The notes under the pieces were generated by a model. It saw nothing but the letters and a program-made list of their open reading frames with translations, ran no database searches and was not told where the DNA came from. A stretch of 64,000 bases of DNA from Acetobacter okinawensis (lineage in GTDB: Bacteria; Pseudomonadota; Alphaproteobacteria; Acetobacterales; Acetobacteraceae). The DNA lies in the NCBI RefSeq assembly GCF_002153655.1, contig NZ_JOPJ01000001.1, forward strand, positions 1-64,000. Reading direction: 5' to 3'. A program made the translations under genes and the position numbers. This document shows positions 1 through 9,916 of the stretch, one piece after another (position 1 is the stretch's first letter; the number at the start of each line of letters is the position of its first letter).

Positions 1-68
1 CCGTGGCCTGCTGTGCCGTGGCCTGCTGTGCCGTGGCCTGCTGTGCCGTGGCCTGCTGTGCCGTGGCC
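1..68. repeat. 15-bp tandem repeat, 4.5 copies
   Basis: The unit CCGTGGCCTGCTGTG is repeated four times without a mismatch at 1-60, and the first eight bases of a fifth copy follow at 61-68 before the sequence diverges. The array probably continues upstream of the window. It lies beyond the 3' end of the IclR-type gene; positions 69-213 hold nothing I recognise. There are no spacers, so it is a simple minisatellite rather than a CRISPR. Frames through it read PWPAV or AVACC repeats, but no gene can be supported. Confidence 0.9.
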
Positions 69-213
69 CAGAATGCTATGGGGAGCAATCCGATCCGTGC
101 ACTCAGGGCAAGCCCCCTCAGCCCCCTGCGGCGTGTGTTTTTCTGGCTTATTCCGGCCGCCAGATCACTGGCAAAATGCATACGTCTATCCCATCCGCCC
201 ATACTCAAAATGC

Positions 214-1014
214 CTACCCTACACGGTAGCCCAGGCGGAAAGAGACTGCCTCCGCCAGCCGTGCGGCAACAGCCCCAAGACGTTCAACACTGTACCGCCC
301 CAGTTCCGCCTGAGGCAGGCTAATCCCGATTCCTGCCAGTGCCCGCCCGGAGTGGTCTTTAACAGCCGCACCAAAACACCACAGCCCGTCGTGCACCTGC
401 TCATCGTCCACGGCGTAGCCGCGCTCCTTGATTTCACCAATTTCACGGACCAGTGTTGTTACCGAACAGATGCCGTTGGGTGTCAGCGGCTGGGGCCATG
501 TCGTAACCGGGTGCAGCGCCAGCCACTCCCGGAAGGAGGCATCATCCATACCAGCCAAAATGGCATTACCTGTTGCCGTAAATATGGCAGGCAGGCGCAT
601 ACCTACCCTAAAGGACGCCCCAAGCACGGTGGCGCTGTTACGGCAGGCCACATAAACAACCTCGGCCCCCTCCAGCATGGTAAGGGTTACAGTAAAGGCC
701 TCCACATCCGTGCGAGTCTCCAGCACGTGGTAGAACTCACTCACCAGATCACGTTTTTCTGTAACGTCTCCGGCCCAGTCGAGCAGCCGTGTGCCCAGCC
801 GGTAGCCTTGAGTAACCGTTTTTTCCAGCAAACCTAATTCCTGCATCACAGCCAACAGGCCGTGCGCTGTACTGCGCGGTAAATCAAGCTGTCTGGCCAC
901 GTCTGCCGCCAGAGGCGGTTTGGCGGCGTCCTTGACCATATCAAGAATGCGAACGGCCCGGCGAAGAGCGGGAACCGTATCCTGCGATTTGGACATGTTA
1001 TTCTTATTTTCCAT
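214..1014 (-). CDS. IclR-family transcriptional regulator
   Basis: A 266-residue protein with the two-part IclR layout. An N-terminal winged helix-turn-helix spans roughly residues 13-75 (VARQLDLPRSTAHGLLAVM is the recognition region). A GAF-like effector domain covers roughly residues 90-260, ending in the usual segment with IGISLP. Such proteins bind a small carboxylate or aromatic effector and control an adjacent or divergent operon; the effector cannot be read here. The ATG at 1014 has no strong ribosome binding site, and an in-frame ATG six codons later is an alternative start. The divergent neighbour is a peroxidase gene, and inverted repeats lie in the shared upstream region, so autoregulation is plausible. 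Confidence 0.88.
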   Translation of the reverse strand: MENKNNMSKSQDTVPALRRAVRILDMVKDAAKPPLAADVARQLDLPRSTAHGLLAVMQELGLLEKTVTQGYRLGTRLLDWAGDVTEKRDLVSEFYHVLETRTDVEAFTVTLTMLEGAEVVYVACRNSATVLGASFRVGMRLPAIFTATGNAILAGMDDASFREWLALHPVTTWPQPLTPNGICSVTTLVREIGEIKERGYAVDDEQVHDGLWCFGAAVKDHSGRALAGIGISLPQAELGRYSVERLGAVAARLAEAVSFRLGYRVG

Positions 1015-1060
1015 GTTGACAGGAGGGGCTCATATCTTCATATTCCACATACGGGATCGA

Positions 1061-1076
1061 GTTCAACATAATGAAC
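1061..1076. promoter_or_regulatory. Inverted repeat upstream of the IclR-type gene (candidate operator)
   Basis: GTTCA at 1061-1065 and TGAAC at 1072-1076 form a perfect inverted repeat with a 6-base spacer, about 50 bp upstream of the regulator start. A second inverted repeat, ATCTTG/CAAGAT, lies at 1095-1113. IclR-type proteins commonly bind imperfect palindromes in the region between divergent genes. Assignment as an operator is inference. Confidence 0.3.
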
Positions 1077-1258
1077 AACAAAAAGCAGAACACGATCTTG
1101 CCGCGCACAAGATGTGGTGGAAGTCTGGCACAAGAACCCGCAACAGGGCAGCAGGCTTCCACCCACTACTTGCAGACTTCATAACATCTCGCTCCTTCTC
1201 TTGTGGTGCGCTACACAGGATGTCTTTCCTGCCACAAAAGCAGCAAGAGGGCAGCACC

Positions 1259-1747
1259 TTGGCTACAAACATATACGATTTTACCCTACCCGCACTGGAT
1301 GGCACCACCATTGACCTGAGTGCCTACAGGGGACAACCCATCCTGATTGTGAATACCGCCTCCAAATGTGGTTTTACCCCACAATACGAAGGCCTGCAGG
1401 CGCTGTGGACACAGTTCCATAAAGCCGGGCTGGTGGTAATTGGCGTTCCCAGCAATGATTTTGGCCAGCAGGAACCCGGCACATCGGAAGAAATCGGGGC
1501 ATTCTGCCAGAAAAACTATGGTGTGAGTTTTCCCATGGCAGCGCGTAGCGTGGTCAGGGGGCAGGAGGCCATACCGCTTTTTGGCTGGCTGGATGCGGAG
1601 CTTGGTTTTCTGGCACGGCCAAGATGGAATTTTTTCAAGTATCTGATCGGGCGTAACGGCCAGCCTGTTGCGTGGTTTTCCAGCATTACACCACCAACAT
1701 CGGCACGTGTACGCAATGCAGTAGAGCGCGCCCTGCTGCCCGCCTGA
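1259..1747 (+). CDS. Glutathione peroxidase family thiol peroxidase
   Basis: A 162-residue thioredoxin-fold peroxidase that reduces hydroperoxides, in bacteria usually with thioredoxin as donor. The peroxidatic Cys37 sits in NTASKCGFT. The [10 protein letters not shown] block supplies the conserved Gln, a WNF motif the Trp, and a second Cys lies in the [11 protein letters not shown] segment, as in two-cysteine members. I chose the TTG at 1259 because AAGAGG lies 8 bases upstream and the protein then begins like other family members. The frame is open further upstream, including an ATG at 1220, but that start has no usable ribosome binding site. A strong terminator follows. The gene is divergent from the IclR-type regulator. 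Confidence 0.88.
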   Translation: MATNIYDFTLPALDGTTIDLSAYRGQPILIVNTASKCGFTPQYEGLQALWTQFHKAGLVVIGVPSNDFGQQEPGTSEEIGAFCQKNYGVSFPMAARSVVRGQEAIPLFGWLDAELGFLARPRWNFFKYLIGRNGQPVAWFSSITPPTSARVRNAVERALLPA

Positions 1748-1764
1748 GCAGCTCCATACTTATG

Positions 1765-1797
1765 CTCCACCCCGCCATGGCAGGGTGGAGACTTTTA
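1765..1797 (+). terminator. Rho-independent terminator of the peroxidase gene
   Basis: CTCCACCC (1765-1772) pairs perfectly with GGGTGGAG (1783-1790), followed by ACTTTTAT. The hairpin starts 18 bp after the stop codon of the peroxidase gene. The U-rich side is only on the plus strand. Confidence 0.8.
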
Positions 1798-1799
1798 TC

Positions 1800-2486
1800 T
1801 TACCGCGGAACCAGCAGGCCGTCACGCAGGGTCACAACCCTGTCCATGCGGGGCAGCAGTTCTTCGTTATGCGTGGCAACCAGTGCGGCCAGACCGCGCT
1901 TGCGCACCGCGTCAAGCAGTTCGGTGAACACGGCATCTGCCGTATGCACATCAAGGTTACCCGTCGGCTCATCCGCCAGCAGGAGCGATGGGGCATTGGC
2001 CAGCGCACGGGCAATGGCCACGCGCTGCTGCTCCCCGCCCGATAACTTGCCCGGCAGGTGATCAACCCGGTGCGCCAGACCAAACATGCCGAGCAGACGC
2101 TCGGCCTCCTGTTTGGCCGCCCGTTTGGACACGCCTGCAATCATTTGCGGCAGAACCACATTTTCCCGCGCGGTGAACTCCCCCAGCAGATGGTGGAACT
2201 GGTAGACAAACCCGATCTCATCACGCCGCAGGGCAGTGCGCCCGGCATCCGCCATGGTTCTGGTCGATTGTCCGCCAATCATAATATCACCCGCATCTGG
2301 CGTATCCAGCAGTCCCGCCAGATGCAGTAAGGTGGATTTACCCGTGCCCGATGGCGCAACAAGGGCCACAATTTCCCCCGCATGCAGGGTAAAATCGGCG
2401 CCTTGCAAAATAGGCAGCACATCATGCTCCCCACTGCGGTAGGTTTTTTGCACGCCATCAAGGCGTAACACAACGCTATTACTCAT
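1800..2486 (-). CDS. lolD: LolD, lipoprotein-releasing ABC transporter ATPase
   Basis: A 228-residue ABC ATPase that powers release of lipoproteins from the inner membrane to the LolA carrier. Walker A is APSGTGKST at residues 44-52; the first glycine of the P-loop is alanine, as I recall for other alphaproteobacterial LolD proteins. The signature LSGGEQQR and Walker B LLLADEP with the LolD-like follow-on GNLD are present. I chose the ATG at 2486, which overlaps the permease stop by 8 bases and implies translational coupling. The open frame extends 12 codons upstream but only inside the permease gene. It is the last gene of the minus-strand run. Confidence 0.93.
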   Translation of the reverse strand: MSNSVVLRLDGVQKTYRSGEHDVLPILQGADFTLHAGEIVALVAPSGTGKSTLLHLAGLLDTPDAGDIMIGGQSTRTMADAGRTALRRDEIGFVYQFHHLLGEFTARENVVLPQMIAGVSKRAAKQEAERLLGMFGLAHRVDHLPGKLSGGEQQRVAIARALANAPSLLLADEPTGNLDVHTADAVFTELLDAVRKRGLAALVATHNEELLPRMDRVVTLRDGLLVPR

Positions 2487-3729
2487 GACGGAGCGCCTCG
2501 ACCGGGTCTGTTCTGGCTGCACGCCATGCCGGATACAATGTTGCCAGAAGCGAAAGCAGAAGCGCCATGCCTATGACCTCCCCGACCTGCCCCCATTCCA
2601 GCTTGGCTGGCAGGTGTTCAAGGTAATACACTTCCGGGTTGAACAGGTTTGTACCCGTCAGGCTTTGCAACAACTGGCGAATACGCTCGATGTTCATGCA
2701 GAACACAATGCCAAGGGCTGTTCCCGCAACCGTGCCGGTAACCCCCACCGATGCGCCACACATCAGAAAAATACGCATGATGGCACCACGGCTGGCCCCA
2801 ATGGTGCGCAGCACGGCAATATCCGCCGTTTTATCCTTGACCATCATAATCAGCGAGGAAATGACATTGAACGCGGCCACAACAATAATCAGGGTCAGGA
2901 TCAGGAACATGACGTTCTGCTCCACCTGAACAGCCCCGAACAGAGCGTTGTTGGCGGTAGTCCAGTCCAGCACCCGCAGACCGGGGTCATCTACCGTTCT
3001 GGTAATGGCCTGCGTGACCATGCGCACATGCTGCGCATCTTTGGTGGCGACCTGAATCTGCGTCACTTTACCCGGCATCTGAAAATAGATCTGGGCCGCG
3101 TGCATGGGCAGGAACACCACGCTGGAATTATAGTCGTTTACCCCGGCATCAAATATGGCACTGACACGGTAGGAGCGCACACGCGGCACCGTGCCAAAAG
3201 CCGTTGCAGCCCCCTCGGGTGAGACCAATGTCAGGCGTGAGCCAATATACAGCCCGGCCCGCTCGGCCATGGTCACACCCACCACAATGGAGTCATCCCC
3301 CTGACCAAACTGGTCCAGCGAGCCTGCAACAAGGGAGGAACTCACAGCCTTAAGGTCCTTCAGCCCCTGCGCCGTAATGCCATGCACCACGCCACCGGCA
3401 CTGTACCCCCCAGCACTGAGCAGCACCTGCCCCTCTATAATGGGGGTAGCACTCAGCACATCGGGAACACTGCGGACCTCCTGCGCCACATCCTCATACT
3501 GGGAGATGGTACGACCTGCGCCATAAATGGTCAGGTCGCCATTCAACCCCAGAATGCGGCCCATCAGATCGGCCTGAAAGCCATTCATCACCGCCATGAC
3601 AATAATCAGCGTGGCAACGCCCAAGGCAATGCCGACCAACGAAAATATGGCGATGATGGAGACAAACCGCTCCCCGCGCCGCGCGCGAAGGTAGCGGCCA
3701 GCCACGGCACGCTCGAATGGACCAAACAT
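2479..3729 (-). CDS. lolC: LolC/LolE-family lipoprotein-releasing permease
   Basis: A 416-residue inner-membrane permease of the FtsX/MacB fold. It has one N-terminal membrane segment (about residues 22-48), a large periplasmic domain, and three C-terminal segments (about residues 270-300, 315-340 and 380-400) with the family ending PVEALRHE. It extracts mature lipoproteins and hands them to LolA, driven by LolD, whose gene overlaps its 3' end. Only one permease gene is present here, whereas Escherichia coli has LolC and LolE. This fits a homodimeric transporter, or a second copy elsewhere. The gene lies 5 bp after proS. Confidence 0.92.
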   Translation of the reverse strand: MFGPFERAVAGRYLRARRGERFVSIIAIFSLVGIALGVATLIIVMAVMNGFQADLMGRILGLNGDLTIYGAGRTISQYEDVAQEVRSVPDVLSATPIIEGQVLLSAGGYSAGGVVHGITAQGLKDLKAVSSSLVAGSLDQFGQGDDSIVVGVTMAERAGLYIGSRLTLVSPEGAATAFGTVPRVRSYRVSAIFDAGVNDYNSSVVFLPMHAAQIYFQMPGKVTQIQVATKDAQHVRMVTQAITRTVDDPGLRVLDWTTANNALFGAVQVEQNVMFLILTLIIVVAAFNVISSLIMMVKDKTADIAVLRTIGASRGAIMRIFLMCGASVGVTGTVAGTALGIVFCMNIERIRQLLQSLTGTNLFNPEVYYLEHLPAKLEWGQVGEVIGMALLLSLLATLYPAWRAARTDPVEALRHE

Positions 3730-3734
3730 GGTTA

Positions 3735-5057
3735 TCAGCCTGCCAGAACCAGAGCCAGCGCTTCGTCCACGCTCAGCTCCTGCCGCTCACCCGTTGCACG
3801 GCGTTTGAGCTCTACACGCCCTTCCTTTGCACTGCGGGGGCCAACAACAATCTGCCATGGGTGCCCCATAAGGTCGGCATCCGCAAACTTCACACCAGCA
3901 CGCTCTGCCCGGTCATCGTACAAAAATGCCTCTGGCGCTTTGGCGTAAATCTGCTCGCACACCGCATCGCACACCGCATCACCCGACTTCAGGTTCAAAA
4001 TGGCAGCGCGGAAAGGCGCCACGGAATCTGGCCAGATAATGCCGTTTTCATCGTGGCAGGCTTCAATAATGGCCCCGGCAAGGCGGGAGACGCCAATCCC
4101 GTAAGACCCCATTTCTGGGTAGAACTGTGCGCCATCAGCACCGCTTACGCTTACGTCCATAGCCTGCGTGTATTTGGTGCCAAAGTAGAAAATATGCCCG
4201 ACTTCCACCCCGCGCCCCTCGCGCTTGCGGTCATCTGGCACGCCGTCCCATGCGGTGACGTCATGCATTTCGTCCGTGGCCGCATAAGGGGTGGTCACGC
4301 GGTTAAAGAAGGCTTCCAGCGCCTCTGCGCTGTTGGTATCCACCGGCTCGTCCAGCCAGTCCTGATCTTCCAGCGCTGCGTCATAGAACACGCCGCTCTC
4401 ACCCGTTGGGGCCAGAATCAGGAATTCGTGGCTGAGTTCGCCCCCGATCGGCCCCGTATCGGCCCGCATGGGTACAGCGCGCACCCCCAAACGCTGGAAG
4501 GTGCGCAGGTAGGCCAGCATCATGCGCCGGTAGGTTGCAACAGCCGATGCATAGTCCACATCAAAGCTGTAGGCGTCCTTCATCAGGAATTCGCGGCCAC
4601 GCATCACGCCAAAGCGGGGGCGCATCTCGTCCCGGAACTTCCATTGGATGTGGTACAGAACCTGAGGCAGATCCTTGTAGGATTTGACCGTCTGCCCGAA
4701 CAGGTCGGTCACCATTTCCTCATTGGTCGGCCCGTAGAGCAGTTCACGCTTGTGGCGGTCCTGAATACGCAGCATTTCCGGCCCATAGGCATCGTAACGA
4801 CCGGAGCGGCGCCACAGGTCGGCGGATTGCAGGGTTGGCATCAGCACTTCCTGCGCATCGACCCGGTCCTGCTCTTCACGCACGATCTGACTGATGTTGC
4901 GCAGCACCTTAAGCCCGGCGGGCAGCCATGCATAAATACCCGAAGCCGTCTGGCGGATCAGTCCAGCACGGAGCATGAGCCTGTGAGAGACGATTTGCGC
5001 CTCTGCCGGATTTTCCTTGAGAGTGGGAAGAAAGCTGCGCGAAAGACGCATGTGCAT
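3735..5057 (-). CDS. proS: Prolyl-tRNA synthetase, short form
   Basis: A class II aminoacyl-tRNA synthetase that charges tRNA-Pro. Motif 2 appears around [17 protein letters not shown], preceded by the characteristic GPTNEEMVT. At 440 residues it is about 130 shorter than the bacterial ProRS of E. coli. The segment after motif 2 runs straight on without the insertion (INS) editing domain, as in other alphaproteobacteria, so mischarged Ala-tRNA-Pro must be cleared in trans. ATG at 5057 and ATG at 5051 are both possible; the latter gives the usual MRLSRSF start with AAGG ten bases upstream. The gene lies between rnj and lolC. Confidence 0.95.
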   Translation of the reverse strand: MHMRLSRSFLPTLKENPAEAQIVSHRLMLRAGLIRQTASGIYAWLPAGLKVLRNISQIVREEQDRVDAQEVLMPTLQSADLWRRSGRYDAYGPEMLRIQDRHKRELLYGPTNEEMVTDLFGQTVKSYKDLPQVLYHIQWKFRDEMRPRFGVMRGREFLMKDAYSFDVDYASAVATYRRMMLAYLRTFQRLGVRAVPMRADTGPIGGELSHEFLILAPTGESGVFYDAALEDQDWLDEPVDTNSAEALEAFFNRVTTPYAATDEMHDVTAWDGVPDDRKREGRGVEVGHIFYFGTKYTQAMDVSVSGADGAQFYPEMGSYGIGVSRLAGAIIEACHDENGIIWPDSVAPFRAAILNLKSGDAVCDAVCEQIYAKAPEAFLYDDRAERAGVKFADADLMGHPWQIVVGPRSAKEGRVELKRRATGERQELSVDEALALVLAG

Positions 5058-5139
5058 TCAGCCTTGTGTAAGGGCAGACCTCCGGCAAAAGAGAGGCAGC
5101 CTGTGTTGTCTGTCATTGAGCTGTAAAACAGCCCCGAAC

Positions 5140-5165
5140 AAAAGAAAACCCGGCAGAACCGGGCT
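5140..5165 (-). terminator. Terminator downstream of rnj
   Basis: Read on the minus strand, CCCGG-TTCTG-CCGGG is followed by TTTTCTTTTG (stem arms at 5149-5153 and 5159-5163). It lies 30 bp after the rnj stop codon and would at least partly separate rnj from proS. Confidence 0.65.
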
Positions 5166-5194
5166 CTCTTGCTTTCTGGCGTTAACCTGTGCGC

Positions 5195-6838
5195 TTAGAC
5201 GCGGAGCACGTGCACGTCCACCAGCGGACGCTTTTGCAGCTTGCGGCCAAGAGCACGGCGCAGGGCTGTTTTGGCAGCCTCGCGGAAGGCGCTGTCCTCA
5301 TTGCGCAACTCGTCGGGAATAACATCCAGCGCGTTGGCAAACTCTTCACGCACCCGCACGCTTTCAAGGTCATCGGGGTCCAGCAGGCCGGGCGCGCTGA
5401 CCTTGGGGTCACCAATTACAAAGCCTTCGTCATCCACGGCAAAGCTGCCAATGACAATGCCGTTGAACAGCATCTTGCGCCGCGCAGCCAGCACGCCACC
5501 ATTCATGGGCAGCAGGCGGTTGCCATCAAGCGCCAGACGGCCGGTCGGGGCAGTATCGACCACCTCCAGCTTACCGGGGGACAGACGCAGGATATCACCA
5601 TCTTCAAGCAGAATGGGGGCAATCCCCATTTCCTGCGCCAGAGCGGCCTGGGCGGTCAGGTGCCGCCATTCGCCATGCACCGGCACAACATGCTGGGGCT
5701 TGAGCAGTTCATACATCTTCTGCACATCGCCACCTGTGGCATGGCCGGACACATGTACAAAATGTTCGCGGTCGGTAATCACCCGCACACCGCGCTTGGC
5801 CAGATTGTCCTGCACACCCATGATTGCCCGCTCATTGCCCGGAATCATGCGGCTGGAATAAATGACCGTATCCCCTTCCCCGAGGGAAATATTGGGGTGC
5901 ACGTCCATGGAAATACGCGACAGGGCAGACCGCGGCTCACCCTGACTGCCCGTGATGATCATGAGCAGCTGGTCATCTGGCACATCATTCACATCCTGCT
6001 CGCTCAGGAACGGCAGCACACCGGAGAGGTACCCGCATTCGCGCGCAGCCGTATCCAGATTGCGCAGCGAGCGCCCGACCAGCACAACCGTACGCCCCGC
6101 TGCCTGCGCAGCCATGGCAATGGTTTCCACCCGCGCCACGTTGGAAGCAAAGCAGGTCACGGCAATGCGGCCCTTAAGGCTTGCGACCAGTTCGGTCATG
6201 CTCACGCGCACTTCGGATTCGGAGCGTGAGGGGCCGGGCTTCATGACATTCGTGCTGTCGCACACCAGCGCCAGAACACCTTCCTCGCCAATTTCGGCCA
6301 GACGGTTCAGGTCCGTTGCGGGGCCGACCAGTGGTTCGGGGTCAAATTTCCAGTCGCCTGTGTGGACCACAATACCCGCAGGAGTGCGCAGCACCATGGA
6401 CTGCGCCTCGGGCACGGAATGCGTGACCGGCACGAACTCGATGTCAAACGGCCCGACGTTAAAGCGCGCACCGGGCATGATCACGCGGATAGGCACATCC
6501 ATCAGGCGGGCTTCTGCCAGCTTGCGGCGCAGTACGGCACTTGCAAATGGCGTTACGTAAACGGGGCATTGCAACATGGGCCAGACATGGGCCACAGCAC
6601 CAATATGGTCTTCATGGGCATGGGTAATAACCAGCCCGGCCAGCTTGTTCCTGCGCTCAACAATAAAGGCGGGGTCTGGCACCAGAATTTCTGCCTCTGG
6701 CGTATCATTCCCGCTAAAGCCAATACCGCAATCAATTGCCAGCCATGTATCACCCTGACGATACAGGTTGAGGTTCATGCCGATCTCACCCGTTCCACCC
6801 AAGGGCAGAAAGGCCAGATCGCCGTTCTGTTCTGTCAT
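5195..6838 (-). CDS. rnj: Ribonuclease J
   Basis: A 547-residue metallo-beta-lactamase-fold nuclease with endonuclease and 5'-exonuclease activity in mRNA decay and rRNA maturation. The N-terminal sequence is the family's FLPLGGTGEIG. The zinc motif HAHEDH is at residues 73-78, and DSTN, SGH and VHGE blocks of the beta-CASP region follow. The length matches RNase J1/J2. The gene lies 9 bp after coaX and likely shares its transcript with birA and the complex I operon; a terminator follows it. Confidence 0.95.
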   Translation of the reverse strand: MTEQNGDLAFLPLGGTGEIGMNLNLYRQGDTWLAIDCGIGFSGNDTPEAEILVPDPAFIVERRNKLAGLVITHAHEDHIGAVAHVWPMLQCPVYVTPFASAVLRRKLAEARLMDVPIRVIMPGARFNVGPFDIEFVPVTHSVPEAQSMVLRTPAGIVVHTGDWKFDPEPLVGPATDLNRLAEIGEEGVLALVCDSTNVMKPGPSRSESEVRVSMTELVASLKGRIAVTCFASNVARVETIAMAAQAAGRTVVLVGRSLRNLDTAARECGYLSGVLPFLSEQDVNDVPDDQLLMIITGSQGEPRSALSRISMDVHPNISLGEGDTVIYSSRMIPGNERAIMGVQDNLAKRGVRVITDREHFVHVSGHATGGDVQKMYELLKPQHVVPVHGEWRHLTAQAALAQEMGIAPILLEDGDILRLSPGKLEVVDTAPTGRLALDGNRLLPMNGGVLAARRKMLFNGIVIGSFAVDDEGFVIGDPKVSAPGLLDPDDLESVRVREEFANALDVIPDELRNEDSAFREAAKTALRRALGRKLQKRPLVDVHVLRV

Positions 6839-6847
6839 ATTATCCGA

Positions 6848-7660
6848 TTATCCTTCAGCCAAAAAATCTCGTTCTACTGTCAGTTTCGGCAGGGGGTTCC
6901 TCCCCGCCAGCAAGCGCAACCCATTGAGGGTCAGCATTGAATCCACATGGTCAAAAACCGTCGTCCCTTCCGAGAAGAGCGGAGCCAGACCGCCAGTTGC
7001 GAGCACCTTCATGGAAGGCCCCACTTCACGGCGGATCCTCTCAACGATCCCCTCGATCAACCCTACATACCCCCAGAACACACCTGAGCGCATGGCGGCA
7101 ACCGTATTCCGCCCGATGGCGGATTCCCCCACCGGACGGCCAATGCCAATACGTGGAAGCCTTGCTGCTGCCTGATGCAATGCCTCGACCGACAGATTGA
7201 TGCCGGGCGCAATAACACCACCGCAGTAGCTTCCCTCCTGATCCACCACATCAAACGTGGTGGCTGTTCCAAAATCGATCACCGTCAGCGGGCCACCATA
7301 GGTGTAATGCGCGGCAAGCCCGTTGAGCAGGCGGTCTACCCCGACCTCATCAGGGTTATCCATCTTGATGGCAAACCCCCAGTCCAGCCGGGCCGAGGCC
7401 AGTAGAGGTTCCACCGCAAACCACTGGCGGCACAAAGTGCGTAGATGGTACAGTGCGGCAGGCACCACCGTGCCAATGACCGCACCCTCAACATCATCCG
7501 GTGTCAGGCCCTGTGTTCTGAGCAGTGCCTGCAACCACACACCATATTCATCCGACGTGCGCTGAGGCTGCATGGTAATACGCCAGACACCACGCCACTT
7601 CTCACCATCATGCACGGCAAACACAACATTGGTATTCCCTGCGTCTATGACAAGTAGCAC
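6848..7660 (-). CDS. coaX: Type III pantothenate kinase
   Basis: A 270-residue cytosolic kinase of the ASKHA fold that phosphorylates pantothenate, the first step of coenzyme A synthesis. The P-loop-like [14 protein letters not shown] lies at the N-terminus. A central [14 protein letters not shown] block with GGVIAPGI and a late GGLAPLF complete the family signature. It begins with GTG, giving [10 protein letters not shown]. It sits 2 bp after birA and 9 bp before rnj, an arrangement I recognise as common in Rhodospirillales. Confidence 0.95.
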   Translation of the reverse strand: MLLVIDAGNTNVVFAVHDGEKWRGVWRITMQPQRTSDEYGVWLQALLRTQGLTPDDVEGAVIGTVVPAALYHLRTLCRQWFAVEPLLASARLDWGFAIKMDNPDEVGVDRLLNGLAAHYTYGGPLTVIDFGTATTFDVVDQEGSYCGGVIAPGINLSVEALHQAAARLPRIGIGRPVGESAIGRNTVAAMRSGVFWGYVGLIEGIVERIRREVGPSMKVLATGGLAPLFSEGTTVFDHVDSMLTLNGLRLLAGRNPLPKLTVERDFLAEG

Positions 7661-7662
7661 TC

Positions 7663-8412
7663 CTACGCGCCCTTTTCCATAAGCAGAATATCCCCTGTTG
7701 CGATTGTCTTCATTCCACGTTCCGTATCCAGCAGCAGGCGCCCGTCTTCGGCCAGCCCAGCAAACAGCCCCTTCTCATAAGTAGTCCCGCCCTGAACGAC
7801 AAGGGGGGTCCCCAAAGGATGCGCCCTTTCCAGCCAGGCATTACGGATGGGGGCAAACCCTTTTTGCCGCCATTGCCTGCACCACAGGGCTAGCCCATCA
7901 AGCACATGGCGGGCCACAATTTCCACATCCGGGACCATGCCACATTGCGCCAGACAGGCTACTGGCCGCTCCAGCTGGCTTTGCTGGGGAGCCGCCGCCA
8001 GATTGGCCCCAAGCCCCACAAGAACATAATCGCCTTCCCGCTCAATGAGGATTCCCCCCATTTTCCGCCCGTCCAGCAGAATATCATTTGGCCATTTGAT
8101 CGTCAGGTGGCCCTGTGCAGCGGGAACAGCGCGCAACAGCCCATCGTAAAACCCCAGAGAGGCGACAAAGGGCCAGCCCCCCAGAGCATCCGGCCCGGCC
8201 TGCGCCCCAGCCTGCACAACGCTCAACGCAAGCCCCTGCCCTCCGTCCAGCCAGCTCCGGCCACGGCTGCCGCGCCCTTTGGTCTGGCGGCGGGCCAGCA
8301 CAGCAAGCCCTGTAACATCTTCCTCCGTGCGGCAGACATTCAGGCAATAGTCGGAGGTCGATGGCAGCTCATCAAAACAGGTCAGCCGCCAGACATCACT
8401 TTGCCCGCTCAT
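7663..8412 (-). CDS. birA: Biotin--[acetyl-CoA-carboxylase] ligase, no DNA-binding domain
   Basis: A 249-residue biotin protein ligase that activates biotin with ATP and attaches it to the carboxyl carrier protein of acetyl-CoA carboxylase. It shows GRGSRGRSW (biotinyl-adenylate loop), [18 protein letters not shown] and a C-terminal SH3-like cap. No N-terminal winged helix is present, so this is the monofunctional type and not a repressor of biotin genes. Its ATG overlaps the nuoN stop by 4 bases, so it is translationally coupled to the complex I operon. Confidence 0.93.
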   Translation of the reverse strand: MSGQSDVWRLTCFDELPSTSDYCLNVCRTEEDVTGLAVLARRQTKGRGSRGRSWLDGGQGLALSVVQAGAQAGPDALGGWPFVASLGFYDGLLRAVPAAQGHLTIKWPNDILLDGRKMGGILIEREGDYVLVGLGANLAAAPQQSQLERPVACLAQCGMVPDVEIVARHVLDGLALWCRQWRQKGFAPIRNAWLERAHPLGTPLVVQGGTTYEKGLFAGLAEDGRLLLDTERGMKTIATGDILLMEKGA

Positions 8413-9851
8413 CCCGCCAGAGCTAGGGCCGCCTGATGCGCAACCGACATAAGTGGGCCAAGCATGATGGCAAAAACAACAGTGGCAACACCCATCCCGC
8501 CCGACACAAACAGCAGGCTGGGAGCCGGCCGGTCCAGCGTAGGCGCTGGCGCATCAAAATACATAACTTTCACAACCCGCAGATAATAATAGGCTCCGAC
8601 TATGCTGGACAATGCGCCAATGCTGACCAGCACGTAAAGACCAGATTGCCACGCAGCTGCAAAAACCATGAACTTGCCAAAAAAACCGGCAAGTGGTGGC
8701 GCTCCCACCATGCTGAACATGAAAATAGCCAGAGCAAGCGCCATACCCGGATCGGTGCGGCCTAGTCCGGCAAGGTCGGCAATGGAATTGACCTCCCGCC
8801 CGTTCCGCCGCATGGCGGTAATGCCTGCAAAAACACCGGCATTCATCACAAAATAGGCGGCAAGATAAATCAGTGTGGCCTGTATGCCTGCGGTGCTGGC
8901 CGCTGCAAGCCCCATCATGGCGTACCCCATATGCCCGATGGAGGAATAGGCCATCAGCCGCTTGATATTGGTCTGCGGGATTGCCGCAAAAGCACCATAG
9001 ACCATAGACAGCACAGATACCGCCTCAATCAGTATCTGCCAGCGTGGAGCAACCGAGCCGAACGGCCCCGCCATAACACGCAGGAACAGCGCAAACGCCG
9101 CAAACTTGGGTGCACCAGCCATGTAAGCTGTAACCGGTGTGGGAGCGCCCTGATAAACATCGGGCGTCCACATATGGAATGGCACAGCGGAGAGCTTGAA
9201 GCACAACCCCACAACAACAAACACAATACCAACAACCAGCCCCATGGGGGGCAGCCCGGAAGCACGCACGGCCTCAACCAGCCCACTATACTCCATGGTG
9301 CCCGCATACCCGTAAACGAGCGAAATGCCATAAAGCAGCAGGCCAGATGCCAAAGACCCCAGAATAAAATACTTCATCCCCGCCTCGGAGGAGAGGACAT
9401 TGTCCCGCTCCACCGCACACAGGATGTAAATGGAGAGGGAAGACAGTTCCAGCCCGACAAACAATGTCATCAAATTGGCCGAGGACGCCATAAGCATGGC
9501 CCCCAGTGTGGAGAACAGCATGAGCACCGGCGTCTCAAACGGCAGGGACTGCCGCTCAGGCGTGCGGTAGCTTACACTCAGGGCCACAGCCACAAAGCCG
9601 CCCGCCAGAATAAGCTCCTTCATAAACCGGGCAAAACCGTCATTCACAAATGTTGCGGCATACCCTGCCCCTGAAGGCGCAAGCACAACCAGAAAACCAC
9701 AGAGCACAAACGCAGCAAGGCTGAGTATGGCAGCGGGAAAAAAGCCTTCCCCCTTTTTGCAGAGCACACCAGCTACAAGAATGATGATACCCGATACAGC
9801 AAGAACAATTTCGGGCAGGGCCACAGCCCAGTTGAACACTGTCACACTCAT
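8409..9851 (-). CDS. nuoN: NADH-quinone oxidoreductase subunit N (NuoN)
   Basis: A 480-residue polytopic membrane protein, one of the three antiporter-like proton-pumping subunits of complex I. Conserved features include the segment with GLELSSLSIYIL in the N-terminal half, whose Glu lies in the proton path. The later KLSAVPFHMWTPDVYQG supplies the lysine and HMW block. The length is normal. Its start overlaps the stop of a 20-codon frame just upstream (ATGA), which appears to be all that remains of nuoM. Confidence 0.95.
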   Translation of the reverse strand: MSVTVFNWAVALPEIVLAVSGIIILVAGVLCKKGEGFFPAAILSLAAFVLCGFLVVLAPSGAGYAATFVNDGFARFMKELILAGGFVAVALSVSYRTPERQSLPFETPVLMLFSTLGAMLMASSANLMTLFVGLELSSLSIYILCAVERDNVLSSEAGMKYFILGSLASGLLLYGISLVYGYAGTMEYSGLVEAVRASGLPPMGLVVGIVFVVVGLCFKLSAVPFHMWTPDVYQGAPTPVTAYMAGAPKFAAFALFLRVMAGPFGSVAPRWQILIEAVSVLSMVYGAFAAIPQTNIKRLMAYSSIGHMGYAMMGLAAASTAGIQATLIYLAAYFVMNAGVFAGITAMRRNGREVNSIADLAGLGRTDPGMALALAIFMFSMVGAPPLAGFFGKFMVFAAAWQSGLYVLVSIGALSSIVGAYYYLRVVKVMYFDAPAPTLDRPAPSLLFVSGGMGVATVVFAIMLGPLMSVAHQAALALAG

Positions 9852-9910
9852 CGCGCGGCACTCCGCTGAGGATAGAAAGAGAACAAGGTCGGAATGGTGG
9901 CGTTGGTCAT
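9848..9910 (-). pseudogene. nuoM: Apparent nuoM remnant (20 codons)
   Basis: This is the only open frame between nuoL and nuoN, where nuoM lies in a standard nuo operon. It starts with ATG 6 bp after the nuoL stop, with GGGTGA as a ribosome binding site, and encodes MTNATIPTLF followed by SFYPQRSAAR. Its TGA overlaps the nuoN ATG. A normal NuoM has about 500 residues and 14 membrane helices. Operon-like junctions at both ends suggest the start and end codons of nuoM survive while the body has been removed in frame. That the two halves derive from NuoM is inference; I cannot align them. Confidence 0.55.
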
Positions 9911-9916
9911 GTTAAA

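Noticed and set aside
1-68. CRISPR array
   Set aside because: Units are directly adjacent and only 15 bp long, with no spacers and no cas genes nearby.
13-837. An open frame starting in the tandem repeat and running through the IclR-type gene
   Set aside because: Its body is the reverse strand of the regulator gene; the repeat part alone is not evidence for a protein.
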